DNA of 24,292 nucleotides from a virus, in the IMG/VR virus record IMGVR_UViG_3300027708_000290, positions 1 to 24,292 of that record; one strand, given 5' to 3'. Below the pieces are notes generated by a model. It saw nothing but the letters and a program-made list of their open reading frames with translations, did not search any database and had not been told where the DNA came from. The translations under genes were made by a program, and so were the position numbers. Below are positions 8,701-15,373 of the stretch, in pieces; within the stretch, counting starts at the first letter, position 1; every line of letters begins with the position of its first letter.

Positions 8701-9946
8701 GGTTATCACCAACAATTGCTACGCTTGGTGGCACAATAATCGGCAATAGTAACTCTGCGTAAGTACCTGGTTTAACATGAATTGTAGCTGATTGCCCTGA
8801 TGGTACAGCCGCTACTGCAGCTTGTATACTAGCAAAGGGTAATGATAGGTTAGTGCCTGGATTGCTATCACTGCCGTTTGGTGAAACATAAAATGTATTA
8901 GTTGATGCTGTTGTGTTAGACCAAATAGTACCTGTTCCAGCTGCATCAATTGTTAAAGATTTACCTTTATCAGCAGTGCTAAATATTGGGACAACCGCAT
9001 CACCTGCAAAAAACTGCCATTTACCTGCAGCTAAGTCGGCTGCAAAACTTGCGCCTGAAGTATTAGAAACAAGACAGATGTAGTTAGAACCACCGTTACT
9101 GATGGAGTCGTTTACAAGATAACTGGTAGCGGTAGCCCAAGGGCCTCTCCAACGAATACCACTATTAAATATTGCCCATTTACCTGCAGCAAGATCAGTT
9201 GCAAAAGCAGCGGAAGAAGTATTTTGGACTAAACACTGGTATGTATTACCGCCAACTACAACAATGTCGTTAATGTAATATAAAGTTGTGGCTGTCCAAG
9301 CGCCACGGGTACGGATTGTGTCAACAAACAAGGTCCAATAAGCTGTATTGGTAGGAATATTACCTGTAGTAGTAGCTATACATGTATATAAATTTGCGCC
9401 ATAAGCTACAAGGTTTCCAGGGAAATACTGTGTTGTATTGTTGTAAACGCTTTGTGGGGAAATACCTTGTACAAAAGAACTCCAGAAAGTAGCGTTGGTT
9501 GGAGGATTGTTATTAGTTGTTTGTTTAGCAATGTAAGTGGATGGGCCGTAAGTTACTACGTCGTTTGCTTGGTAAGTAGTAGTAGGGCTATAAACACCTT
9601 CAAACTGGATACCAACCGCAAACTGTGACCAAATCAACGGGAACAAATCTGGTTGTTTGTTAATGTTGTCAGCTAATGAAACATAAATTGTTGAGCCGTA
9701 AGCAACCGCATCACCAACGTAGTATTGAGTAGATGCACTCCAATTACCAACGAAATTAATACCCTCAACCATTAACGCCCAGTAAGCAGTGTTAGTTGGG
9801 ATATTACCAATTGTTCTAACGACGTTGGTATACACATATACGTTACCACCGTAACGCACTACGTCATTGAGTTCATATTCAGTGGTAATTACATAATCAC
9901 CAGCCCAATAAAAACGTAATTTGCCTAAGTCTACAATTGTCGTCAT
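5774..9946 (-). CDS. Large chimeric tail fibre/receptor-binding protein
   Basis: A 1390-residue multidomain fibre. Residues 1-315 contain six units of about 50 residues with the carbohydrate-binding pattern WSASTQYYVGDAVAYGSTIY, ending in Trp. From about 351 (TFYVSPNGSDSNPGTN) to 590 is a right-handed beta-helix/pectin-lyase-like domain with HVKPGTYAE. Around 790-890 is a block beginning VYYVSTDQDGNFRVGEYFRVD, known to me from cyanophage-type fibres. About 930-1090 looks like two Ig/cadherin-like domains (PSGVSINSSTGLL and ALPSWVTLGASTGLLTG). The last 280 residues start with GTYTWVAPAGVTSVSAVAVG and run into dense Gly/Ser/Tyr loops, a Gly-rich tip expected to contact the host. The ATG overlaps the previous stop by four bases. 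The module order suggests assembly by exchange of domains from different phages. Confidence 0.92.
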   Translation of the reverse strand: MTTIVDLGKLRFYWAGDYVITTEYELNDVVRYGGNVYVYTNVVRTIGNIPTNTAYWALMVEGINFVGNWSASTQYYVGDAVAYGSTIYVSLADNINKQPDLFPLIWSQFAVGIQFEGVYSPTTTYQANDVVTYGPSTYIAKQTTNNNPPTNATFWSSFVQGISPQSVYNNTTQYFPGNLVAYGANLYTCIATTTGNIPTNTAYWTLFVDTIRTRGAWTATTLYYINDIVVVGGNTYQCLVQNTSSAAFATDLAAGKWAIFNSGIRWRGPWATATSYLVNDSISNGGSNYICLVSNTSGASFAADLAAGKWQFFAGDAVVPIFSTADKGKSLTIDAAGTGTIWSNTTASTNTFYVSPNGSDSNPGTNLSLPFASIQAAVAAVPSGQSATIHVKPGTYAELLLPIIVPPSVAIVGDNQRTVIITPGAGLAADGVTPNNEATMFLMSNASTLHSMTFSGMTGWVPGSTASDIRTSTPKGIVVALNPASPVTTKSPYIVECSAIGTGCIGAYVNGAVQGSGYKSMLFHGYTVIANNGIGFWVAAGSRGEIVSCFTYYAYFGYASSGGGVIRALNGNNSYGTWGAASFGFLASETPLTGALYGKQLTVTIAPILNGFTAGRTVTGQSSGATGTITNLQASAGKVYYNQTSVANFTNGETINDGFGNTLVIDTGGVSNQKGFLLVANGFSAAPSPGASIQIAGDSASYVIQSVSGTYVNSSSVMSLALAQEKLTASAPGAVVTIRYGYSQIRLTGHDFLNIGTGGISTTNYPGIPTQPPAQGNEVNEDLPGRVYYVSTDQDGNFRVGEYFRVDQATGTATLNANAFNLAGLTSLRLGSIGAQLGETINEFSSDATLSGNSNEAVPTEYAVRGYVNNRVPQALPTSVGQTGKVLTSAGTTLSWSALDLNSIVGAASLYTAPGYGITSQYAVFSNVLIAPYTWSLTGTVPSGVSINSSTGLLALGSGTAAGSYSFNVVATGSAGSGTATKPITAAVNTAVPVFANTDTLPTTTLVVPSSSFSNNSTQATVGSGTPAYTISAGALPSWVTLGASTGLLTGTAPGSTAPSTAYTFTVTVTNGPYTASKSFTWTFQINYPVGQSLYYSPGTYTWVAPAGVTSVSAVAVGGGGSGPRSYNSSAGGGSGGGLGWKNNISVTPGNSYTVVVGQGATGTSYGSFGLLGGNSYFVNSSTVAGYGGGHWTYGGTGGPNQNAYGGGWTGDGGGAGGYGSSYASGSGAGGYVGNGGNPSAGTGSGGAGAAGYNYSSTYGYPSGGGVGLLGQGSNAVSGLLPWTPSGGGPGGAGGAGSYNGPGSGVWYWGYGGSAASGQGTGGMYGENPYSGTGSTSSNLQGGFFGAGGGGQGDSWPQAGGYGGTGGVRIIWGAGRAFPSTLTADQTPVP

Positions 9947-10179
9947 ACGAACACCATCTCTAAATGACCTTTAGTTCCCCAACGGAACTGATAGGTACTG
10001 GTTGAAAAGATCCAATTCACGTACTGATTTGGGCCTACAATATAAGTTGGTTCTGGTAAAGATACCACACCATTACCATTTTTAATAATATCCACATCTA
10101 AATTGCCAGTTTCCTGGGTTAACCTAAATCCGTAAAAAGTCTTACCCGCTAAATCTGTGCCTTCATAAAACCCAGCCAT
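9943..10179 (-). CDS. Small tail-module protein, unknown function
   Basis: A 78-residue protein starting MAGFYEGTDLAGKTF. I chose ATG 10177-10179 because it forms the TAATATG junction with the upstream stop that recurs four times in this stretch. A longer reading from 10236 adds 19 hydrophobic residues overlapping the previous gene. The content is beta-like (YIVGPNQYVNWIFSTSTYQF) with no Cys, signal peptide or known motif. It ends with a four-base overlap (ATGA) into the giant fibre gene. It may be a fibre connector or baseplate part, but that rests only on position. Confidence 0.7.
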   Translation of the reverse strand: MAGFYEGTDLAGKTFYGFRLTQETGNLDVDIIKNGNGVVSLPEPTYIVGPNQYVNWIFSTSTYQFRWGTKGHLEMVFV

Positions 10180-10180
10180 A

Positions 10181-10501
10181 TTAGACCCCTTCCAATGCGG
10201 AAATAATAACATCAAAAGCGTCGGTAATACCAGCAAATGTATTAGCTAAAAGGATGTCCCCTGCATTTACAACAAGTTTATTACCTGCTATTAGGGCCGC
10301 AGTATCTGCGGGTTCTACGTATTTATTCTGTACAAAAAAGGTATCTACCCCACTGCGCCTGTGAATAATACTGACGGGGAGCGCACTACCATAAATATTG
10401 GTTACATTAATGCCGATAACAACGCCTTTTGACCCCGCAGTATATATTGTTACTGGGGTTCCGCCAACATCTCTAGTGGTTGTGCTTATAAAATTTGCCA
10501 T
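10181..10501 (-). CDS. Small beta-rich tail/virion protein
   Basis: A 106-residue protein (MANFISTTTRDVGGTPVTIY) with alternating hydrophobic strands: GVVIGINVTNIYG, LPVSIIHRRSG, DILLANTFAG. I take ATG 10499-10501 as the start because of the recurrent TAATATG junction with a GGTGG sequence upstream. A GTG at 10510 would add three residues. The layout resembles small head-completion or tail-collar proteins of aquatic phages, but I do not recognise a named family. Confidence 0.7.
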   Translation of the reverse strand: MANFISTTTRDVGGTPVTIYTAGSKGVVIGINVTNIYGSALPVSIIHRRSGVDTFFVQNKYVEPADTAALIAGNKLVVNAGDILLANTFAGITDAFDVIISALEGV

Positions 10502-10502
10502 A

Positions 10503-10883
10503 TTAGCCACCTAGTGCAATTGCATATATGATAGCAGATCCAGCTGGGTCATAGACCAAAGAGCCATCAACATTATTATAAACAGCTCGTTCAGCTGGTA
10601 AATCACAAAATATTTCCTTAGTTCCAGCGGCAAAATTAACTAATGCCCCGCCGTTAGAACTTGTAAACACGGAATCCCGAGTAAGTTGCGTACCATTAAA
10701 AGTACCTGCTCCAACTTCCCACTCACCTGCAGCATTATTTGTAATTACATAAAAGGTTGTATTGCCTGTACCAATAGCAGCTGCAAAAGTAGTAAAGCCT
10801 GTGAATGCACCAGAAGGTGTGGCAGGGCCTGTACCTGTTACGGTAGTGACCTCACGGACTCGATCTGATACGACAAATGCCAT
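10503..10883 (-). CDS. Tail fibre-associated protein, conserved phage family
   Basis: A 126-residue protein with a layout common in environmental and temperate phages: MAFVVSDRVREVTTVTGTG, then a GFTTFAAAIGTGNTTFYVI strand, GEWEVGAGTF, LTRDSVFTSSN and CDLPAERAV. Homologues are usually annotated as tail fibre N-terminal or tip proteins. They form a short beta domain followed by fibre sequence; here only the domain is present, as a separate chain. It starts one base after the previous stop and belongs to the run of small tail genes before the giant fibre. Confidence 0.78.
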   Translation of the reverse strand: MAFVVSDRVREVTTVTGTGPATPSGAFTGFTTFAAAIGTGNTTFYVITNNAAGEWEVGAGTFNGTQLTRDSVFTSSNGGALVNFAAGTKEIFCDLPAERAVYNNVDGSLVYDPAGSAIIYAIALGG

Positions 10884-10884
10884 A

Positions 10885-11325
10885 TTATGTTAAACGGATA
10901 ACAGCGGTAGTTGCAGTAGGTGCTGGGAAGATAATAGTGAAATCACCGTCCGTAGCAGTCTTATCTGAGCCAAAATCAAATACAGCAACAGAAGCGTTTG
11001 AAACCGTTGTTGTAGTGTTGTAAATTAAACACCCACGAGCCGTCAAAGTTACGCTTGGAAACGTTAGATCGTTAAAATCCAAAATAGCTGTATTGGTAGA
11101 CAAAACAGGGCTAATGCTGGTTAAAGCAGAACCACCTGCGGGGTAGTTAGTACCTGTTGAAGAAACTTCACCACTGGTTGTATACGCAGTTGTGCCTGCC
11201 CCGATTGTTGCTGACGATGTATACAGGGCTAGATAAAACGTATTGCCACCTGGGTTATTAAAATTGTGAAGAGATTGAAACAACTGTTGTTTAAAGCTGT
11301 TGCAAATTGCTTGTGAAATGGCCAT
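10885..11325 (-). CDS. Tail/virion structural protein, paralogue A
   Basis: A 146-residue protein similar along its length to the gene at 12261-12686. Shared landmarks are MAI at the start, SFKQQLFQSLHNF, FYLALYTSSATIGAGTTAYTTSGEV, the GCLIYNTTT turn and a final VIRLT. It is Thr/Ser/Gly-rich and probably all-beta. The two copies are probably a duplicated structural gene, separated by an adaptor gene and a small gene. The precise location in the particle is unknown; the neighbours point to the neck or tail. Confidence 0.78.
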   Translation of the reverse strand: MAISQAICNSFKQQLFQSLHNFNNPGGNTFYLALYTSSATIGAGTTAYTTSGEVSSTGTNYPAGGSALTSISPVLSTNTAILDFNDLTFPSVTLTARGCLIYNTTTTVSNASVAVFDFGSDKTATDGDFTIIFPAPTATTAVIRLT

Positions 11326-11326
11326 A

Positions 11327-11611
11327 TTAAATCTCCAAAAGTTTTACTAATTCCGGATGTCCGGAAGTTCTAAATGTATTAGCTAAAGTCGTACGATCCG
11401 ATTTAATAGCCTGATTCATGTAATGCACAAGGATCTGCCTAATCTGTTCCCGGAAGGCGTTAGCTTGTTCTTTAATCGCTGGATGAGTAGTATCTCCAAC
11501 ATACAAAATGCGATCTAACGCATTATTAGCAAGTTCTTCTGGTGTGAACCCACGATTGTTAGTTGTCTGTACCTGTAAAATACCGGTCTCTGCTTGAGCT
11601 TCGATTTGCAT
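11327..11611 (-). CDS. Small helical virion-module protein
   Basis: A 94-residue, mostly alpha-helical protein (PEELANNALDRILYV, IKEQANAFREQIRQILVHYMNQAIKSD, HPELVKLLEI). It has no Cys pair, membrane segment or catalytic motif. Similar small proteins sit beside adaptor genes in many uncultured phages. Spacing is one base on each side. The function is not known. Confidence 0.7.
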   Translation of the reverse strand: MQIEAQAETGILQVQTTNNRGFTPEELANNALDRILYVGDTTHPAIKEQANAFREQIRQILVHYMNQAIKSDRTTLANTFRTSGHPELVKLLEI

Positions 11612-11612
11612 T

Positions 11613-12251
11613 TTAGGTTACCTGTACCCTTACTTGTCCACTGCGATAAGCATCTTGTCTGTTTAAACCATCACCTAAGCGTTTCAGTTCAGCTAGTGCT
11701 TCACCATATTTGGTGTTGTACAGGCTGATTAGGTCTTGCTCGCCCTTCATGAAAGTATATGCTTCCACGAGGCTGCCGTAAAGTAATACGGAAGAAAAAT
11801 GAGTTCCCAGCCAGCTAGTACCTGCAGTTGCAATAGTTTGTGGGTAGTAGTAATAATGTAACTCTACGTTGTAGGTGTCATTAGGGGTAGGTCCCATAAT
11901 AAAGCTATTTGCATCAAATTGACCATAAAACTTAGGCAATCCAATATCTGTGGGATTGGGGTAGCATTCCCGGATGTAGTTAACGTCTTTATTTAATAGG
12001 TAATTCTGAACTCCATCCCCTGGCAAAATAACTGCAAAAGAATAGGTAGACAGATAGTCTGGAGGCAGTGTTAGGTATTTATTGCCTGCAGTGGTATTAC
12101 CAATTTGATTGCGGCGCAAGGCAGGGATTTGAACGGTGTTGTAAATACGCTGTTCTGCTTGATCCACAAATACAGGGATATTTGCGACAAAATTCGTCTC
12201 AAAGTTTTCTGTGTACTGGCAAATGGCGCTAACTAGCTCTGTATAGTTCAT
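11613..12251 (-). CDS. Head-tail adaptor-like protein (SU10-adaptor/gp4-like)
   Basis: A 212-residue protein. The N-terminal helices (MNYTELVSAICQYTEN and FVDQAEQRIYN) are followed by LPALRRNQIGNTTAGNKYLTLPPDYL-type strands and the YYYYPQ segment. C-terminal helices include SVLLYGSLVEAYTFMKGE and LAELKRLGDGLNRQDAYRSG. This order matches the SU10-type adaptor family of short-tailed phages, which forms a ring between the portal and the tail. AGGAAT upstream supports the start. A second adaptor-like gene at 13015-13707 suggests a two-ring neck. Confidence 0.8.
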   Translation of the reverse strand: MNYTELVSAICQYTENFETNFVANIPVFVDQAEQRIYNTVQIPALRRNQIGNTTAGNKYLTLPPDYLSTYSFAVILPGDGVQNYLLNKDVNYIRECYPNPTDIGLPKFYGQFDANSFIMGPTPNDTYNVELHYYYYPQTIATAGTSWLGTHFSSVLLYGSLVEAYTFMKGEQDLISLYNTKYGEALAELKRLGDGLNRQDAYRSGQVRVQVT

Positions 12252-12260
12252 TATTTATTC

Positions 12261-12686
12261 CTACAGTACCCGAATTAAAGCTTCACCGGCTGTGTTATTT
12301 GGTAGTACCAGATTCAAAACGGCAGTCAATCCTGGGGTCATGTTTTGACCAAAATTATAAGCTGCCACGGCTTTGTTTCCCTTGCTACTATTATAAATCA
12401 AAGCCCCACGAGTAGTAAACGTCACCCCTGTCCAAGTGATAGGGGTATTGAATGTAATAAAAGCAGTATTTGCGCCTGTGGTAATTGTGGCTCCACTAAG
12501 GGCTAGTCCACCTGCTGTGTAGCCACCACCAACAACTTCACCTACAGTGGTGTAAACAGTGGTGTCATGACCAAGCACAGCGTCAGAAGTGTAAAGTGCA
12601 ATCTTAAACGTATCCACCAGGAAGTTATGCACTCCCTGATAAAGTTCCCGTTTAAAAGAAGTTGTTTGGGTTTGAATAATTGCCAT
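12261..12686 (-). CDS. Tail/virion structural protein, paralogue B
   Basis: A 141-residue homologue of the 10885-11325 product: MAIIQTQTTSFKRELYQGVHNF, IALYTSDAVLG, TVYTTVGEVVGGG, GALIYNSSKG and a final ALIRVL all line up. It differs by a shorter central loop. It is probably all-beta and structural. The ATG overlaps the zinc-ribbon gene stop by one base. Confidence 0.78.
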   Translation of the reverse strand: MAIIQTQTTSFKRELYQGVHNFLVDTFKIALYTSDAVLGHDTTVYTTVGEVVGGGYTAGGLALSGATITTGANTAFITFNTPITWTGVTFTTRGALIYNSSKGNKAVAAYNFGQNMTPGLTAVLNLVLPNNTAGEALIRVL

Positions 12687-13015
12687 TATGAGGATACCGC
12701 CCTTATGTTACCTACGTAGGAAGTAGCCGCTGTGGGAGCAGACAAAGAAACAGGGATCATACCGTTTGATCCAAAAGCGCTTGCCCCTATTTGGCCTATA
12801 AAAACATTATAAGCATCATCCGGTAAAGGACGGGGTTCAAACAGTGCAGTTGAATCAGAAACATTGCGCCGAGGCTCTAATTGAGGCTGTTTAGGCTCAT
12901 AACAAAAAGTGCAAACCTTAAGGTTATTCCACTCTTTTTTGAGGTCATTAAGCAAAAATCGCTGTCCACAGCGATCACACGCACCCCAGGCAAGTTTACC
13001 GGCAGCGTATGACAT
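12686..13015 (-). CDS. Zinc-ribbon protein of the adaptor region
   Basis: A 109-residue protein with a four-cysteine zinc site: Cys13-x2-Cys16 (CDRC) and Cys35-x2-Cys38 (CTFC), spaced as in a zinc ribbon. The linker CGQRFLLNDLKKEWNNLKVC is basic and amphipathic. The second half is Pro/Ser/Ala-rich and probably extended. It lies between two adaptor-like genes and overlaps both neighbours by one base (TAATG). Related small ribbon proteins are found next to neck genes of aquatic phages. A structural role in the neck or DNA contact is possible. Neither is shown. Confidence 0.72.
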   Translation of the reverse strand: MSYAAGKLAWGACDRCGQRFLLNDLKKEWNNLKVCTFCYEPKQPQLEPRRNVSDSTALFEPRPLPDDAYNVFIGQIGASAFGSNGMIPVSLSAPTAATSYVGNIRAVSS

Positions 13016-13707
13016 TAGACATTACCCCTCGCATCCGGTACAGCGTAGTAGCTTGCTCTGTCTACGTCAGCATCGGATACACGCTTCCAATCCTCTTCGT
13101 ACAGCTGTTTTAACAGAACTGTGCGATCTGGAGCTTTCTTCAAAGACAAGTAATAAGCAAGCCCTGAAGCTAAGCATGGGAGGAAACGGAAGTTTACGTC
13201 AGCCGTGTTTGAAAACGAACCAGCATCTTCAATTCTACGAATGCCATAATATACAAACGTGTATTGAATTGAATTATCAGGACATGGGAAAAAGAAAGCC
13301 TTAGGCTGAATTGTTCTCTGGAAATAGAACTGGGCTGGGCGACCTTGCGTGCCTGCTTTGTTTGGAGTGTGTAACCACTCTGCCTGGCTAAAACGATTTA
13401 AGGTTACGTCAAAGTATTGGCTTCCTACTACGCCCGTTTGCGGGGAACGAATTACAGAGGAAAGAACATCCACTATGTTCTTAGGAATGTCGTACTCAAA
13501 AACACCTGGAGTTAATAACTGCTCATGCTGCTCAATAGTCCACAAATTTAAACCACGGCTTGCCCACTCTGCAAAAAGCAGATTTAAGGACCGGCGAGCA
13601 GTCCTTAAGTCATAACCTGTTCGAGTCTCAATACCGCAGCGCTCGTAGGCTTCGGTAATAAGCTCCTCAATGTCCAGGTCAAAGCTAGTCGTACCTGAGG
13701 TAGCCAT
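13015..13707 (-). CDS. Head-tail adaptor/tail tubular-like protein
   Basis: A 230-residue protein. An N-terminal helical block (DIEELITEAYERCGIETRTGYDL; RSLNLLFAEWASRGLNLWTIE) is followed by strands (VFEYDIPKNIVDVLSSVI). A conserved motif RPAQFYFQRTIQPKAFFFP precedes the IQYTFVYYGIRRIED strand. The final helical part contains LASGLAYYLSLKKAPDR. This is the pattern of adaptor/gp4-like neck proteins of short-tailed phages. It is related in layout to the 11613-12251 product but has a longer, better conserved C-terminus. It probably contacts the portal directly. Confidence 0.8.
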   Translation of the reverse strand: MATSGTTSFDLDIEELITEAYERCGIETRTGYDLRTARRSLNLLFAEWASRGLNLWTIEQHEQLLTPGVFEYDIPKNIVDVLSSVIRSPQTGVVGSQYFDVTLNRFSQAEWLHTPNKAGTQGRPAQFYFQRTIQPKAFFFPCPDNSIQYTFVYYGIRRIEDAGSFSNTADVNFRFLPCLASGLAYYLSLKKAPDRTVLLKQLYEEDWKRVSDADVDRASYYAVPDARGNV

Positions 13708-13710
13708 TGA

Positions 13711-13887
13711 TTACCAGCTAGTAGGCTGAGGAATACGCTTTTGTGCAGGGGTGTCTACAGTACCGTGTACTTTTTGAGCGTTAAAATCAACGTCTACTGG
13801 AGCTGGTTTTTTAGCCTGCTCAGTAGTCTCAGAAAATACTGCACCAAAACCTTTAATTGCTGCACCTACGCCACGTTTTTTAGTCAT
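13711..13887 (-). CDS. Small basic protein
   Basis: A 58-residue protein starting MTKKRGVGAAIKGFGAVF. I chose ATG 13885-13887 because AAGGAG lies at the right distance; a start at 13905 would put the same AAGGAG inside the coding region. The first 20 residues are basic and Gly-rich. The rest is Pro/Lys-rich. The opening MTKKR is also the near-final sequence of the upstream gene, and the DNA is repeated (see findings). Function unknown. Confidence 0.65.
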   Translation of the reverse strand: MTKKRGVGAAIKGFGAVFSETTEQAKKPAPVDVDFNAQKVHGTVDTPAQKRIPQPTSW

Positions 13888-13898
13888 TTTATTGCTCC

Positions 13899-14315
13899 TT
13901 AGCAAGCACTACGTTTTTTAGTCATACCACCGTTTTTCTTATGCACACCTTCTGCTTTTTCGCCTTTTGCATAATCTTTCATAGAGATTTTGCCGGATTT
14001 AAGAGCTTTTGCTTCTTTCATCTCTTCAGCATAAGTTTCTTTACCGGCAAACAGCTTTTTTGCAGAACCACCTTTTGCATAAGCAGACTGTGGAGCAATC
14101 ATGGTTAGATTGCCTTTCATTTTGCCTGACATCAGTGCACGGCCTTCACGACTTTTTTTAGCAGTACCTGTAGCTGCTGGGGCAGTTTTGCCATCAGAGC
14201 CTTTAGTTACGCCACCACCAGTAGCTTTTTTCATCATTCCACCATTTCTTGCTTTGATTGGTTTGCCCATTGCCATTAGTTTATGGCGGTTTGTGTTACT
14301 TGCATTCATTTCCAT
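13899..14315 (-). CDS. Lys/Gly/Ala-rich basic protein
   Basis: A 138-residue, strongly basic, low-complexity protein. It has Gly-Gly-Met turns (RNGGMMKKATGGG), many Lys-Ala stretches and a final MTKKRSAC. No globular domain is evident. AAGGA six bases before ATG 14313-14315 supports the start. Similar small basic proteins recur at 20186-20918 and at 40-246, so this phage makes several. They could be DNA-condensing or internal head proteins, but composition is the only evidence. Confidence 0.72.
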   Translation of the reverse strand: MEMNASNTNRHKLMAMGKPIKARNGGMMKKATGGGVTKGSDGKTAPAATGTAKKSREGRALMSGKMKGNLTMIAPQSAYAKGGSAKKLFAGKETYAEEMKEAKALKSGKISMKDYAKGEKAEGVHKKNGGMTKKRSAC

Positions 14316-14324
14316 ATCTGATCC

Positions 14325-14561
14325 TTATTTTCCCCAATGTCCTGCTACAAATCCTGCTATTCCAGTAAAAGCACTAACTGCTCCACCCGCCCACATCAAC
14401 ACTTTCCAGCCACCACGAGCTTCGGATAAAGTTTTTTGGATATCTTGCAAAGCTGTTTTTATAGCTTCCATATCCGACACCAACTTATCCATATCGTCTT
14501 GAAGGTGTTTTATGTCACTAGCGTGGGTTGCCAATTCCCGTGCCGTTTCAATTTCTTCCAT
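14325..14561 (-). CDS. Coiled-coil plus single-TM protein, XhlA/holin-like
   Basis: A 78-residue protein. Residues 5-48 form an acidic amphipathic helix (HLQDDMDKLVSDMEAIKTAL) likely to be a coiled coil. A short WK turn follows, then a membrane segment at about 53-72 (VLMWAGGAVSAFTGIAGFV) and a short basic end. This layout is that of XhlA-type small membrane proteins that act with holins in lysis. No endolysin gene is visible nearby, so lysis is only one option; a virion membrane-contact role is another. AAGGAC precedes the ATG. Confidence 0.7.
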   Translation of the reverse strand: MEEIETARELATHASDIKHLQDDMDKLVSDMEAIKTALQDIQKTLSEARGGWKVLMWAGGAVSAFTGIAGFVAGHWGK

Positions 14562-14573
14562 TATAAACAGTCC

Positions 14574-14864
14574 TTAGCCATAAAATACCGTAACACTAGC
14601 TAGATTTGTCATAGTTGCATAGATACTGGTGGAACAAAGTACACCATCCCCCGGAACTGTCACATAAAAAGAATTTGGATTTGAGTTAGCGGGTATATCT
14701 AATTCAACTACTACGGAACCGCCTGTGCCACCGTCTTTTAACAATAAAGTGCCTGTAGAGCCTGCAGAGGCGCAGATGGCAATTCCTTTAATGCGAGACC
14801 TACCTGCAAAAATAACGCCTGAAGCATTTAAGTGCGTACTTTTTACGTCATATTGAAAACTCAT
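14574..14864 (-). CDS. Small beta-rich virion protein
   Basis: A 96-residue protein (MSFQYDVKSTHLNASGVIF) with alternating strands: IKGIAICASAGSTGTLLLKDG, GGSVVVELDIP, FYVTVPGDGVL, ATMTNLASVTVFYG. Such compact proteins are often placed next to neck or decoration genes of aquatic phages. AGGAGA upstream supports the start. Probable structural protein of unknown position. Confidence 0.72.
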   Translation of the reverse strand: MSFQYDVKSTHLNASGVIFAGRSRIKGIAICASAGSTGTLLLKDGGTGGSVVVELDIPANSNPNSFYVTVPGDGVLCSTSIYATMTNLASVTVFYG

Positions 14865-14906
14865 AATTAATCTCCTAGATTATTGGGGTAAACCCCTAAA
14901 GATTAA

Positions 14907-15164
14907 TTAAGTTGCTGAAATAGCTGTGCCAGCAGGAGAAATCCAGTTTGTACCATTACCAACAGCAACGCATGGGTTACCAGCTAAGCCATTAGATACA
15001 TAGATTGTCTTGCCAATAGTCTTAGGTGTTAAAGCGTTAGCTGTGGTTACTGTGTAAGCTGGGAGAGTAACAGAACCGGTTACAGAACCGGTTACATTAC
15101 CAGTAATTGAACCGATAAAGCCGTTTGCTGAGGCCACTGGGCCTGTGAACGAGGTACGTGCCAT
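14907..15164 (-). CDS. Small Gly/Thr-rich virion protein, first gene of the tail operon
   Basis: An 85-residue protein starting MARTSFTGPVASANGF. I chose ATG 15162-15164, with AAGGA about ten bases upstream. A further ATG at 15185 lies inside a leader hairpin and adds seven residues without family support. Residues 15-40 hold short repeats (GNVTGSVTGSVTLP), with a matching DNA tandem repeat near 15072. It is the first gene after the minus-strand promoter at 15268-15296. Related small proteins in uncultured phages lie among fibre or decoration genes. Confidence 0.72.
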   Translation of the reverse strand: MARTSFTGPVASANGFIGSITGNVTGSVTGSVTLPAYTVTTANALTPKTIGKTIYVSNGLAGNPCVAVGNGTNWISPAGTAISAT

Positions 15165-15178
15165 AATAAATTGTCCTT

Positions 15179-15210
15179 CATACAAAGATATAGCTCATTA
15201 GTCTTGTATG
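15179..15210 (-). other. Leader hairpin next to the ribosome binding site
   Basis: CATACAA and TTGTATG arms face each other across about 14 bases, extended by a GA/TC pair next to one bulged A. The structure ends immediately upstream of the AAGGA of the 15164 gene, so it could affect ribosome access. Predicted by eye. Confidence 0.4.
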
Positions 15211-15216
15211 CGTCTG

Positions 15217-15248
15217 CCGGGGCAGTCTAATAAGCCGGTTTTCCCCGG
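15217..15248 (-). other. Leader hairpin of the tail operon
   Basis: CCGGGG and CCCCGG arms separated by 20 bases, in the predicted 5' leader between the minus-strand promoter and the first tail gene. No U run follows on the minus strand, so a simple terminator is unlikely. Predicted by eye. Confidence 0.4.
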
Positions 15249-15267
15249 TTTCCTTTATATTAACACT

Positions 15268-15296
15268 ATTTTAGTTTTGTGCAATATATTTGTTAA
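15268..15296 (-). promoter_or_regulatory. Sigma70-type promoter for the tail operon
   Basis: On the minus strand TTAACA (15291-15296) and TAAAAT (15268-15273) are separated by exactly 17 bases, each one mismatch from consensus. The position, about 100 bases before the first tail gene and after the head-module terminator, is where a promoter is needed. It implies use of host RNA polymerase. The 15165-15373 gap otherwise holds the two leader hairpins and the upstream region of the plus-strand cassette. Confidence 0.65.
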
Positions 15297-15373
15297 AATA
15301 ACTAGGAGGGGCCGGGCCACGTATTGGCTTTAAGTTGTATTTTAACGGCCTGCTCACCAAATTTGGAGAAGTA

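Noticed and set aside
12909-13304. Plus-strand open frame of 131 codons across the zinc-ribbon and adaptor genes
   Set aside because: Antisense to two supported genes, with no ribosome site and an atypical composition.
15271-15299. Plus-strand promoter TTAGTT-17-TAAAAT for the accessory cassette
   Set aside because: The -10 is fair, but the -35 matches only poorly; a plus-strand promoter is needed nearby but this one cannot be supported by eye.
15304-15370. Leader peptide after AGGAGG on the plus strand
   Set aside because: No ATG or GTG at a suitable distance; the only candidate is a TTG about 14 bases away.
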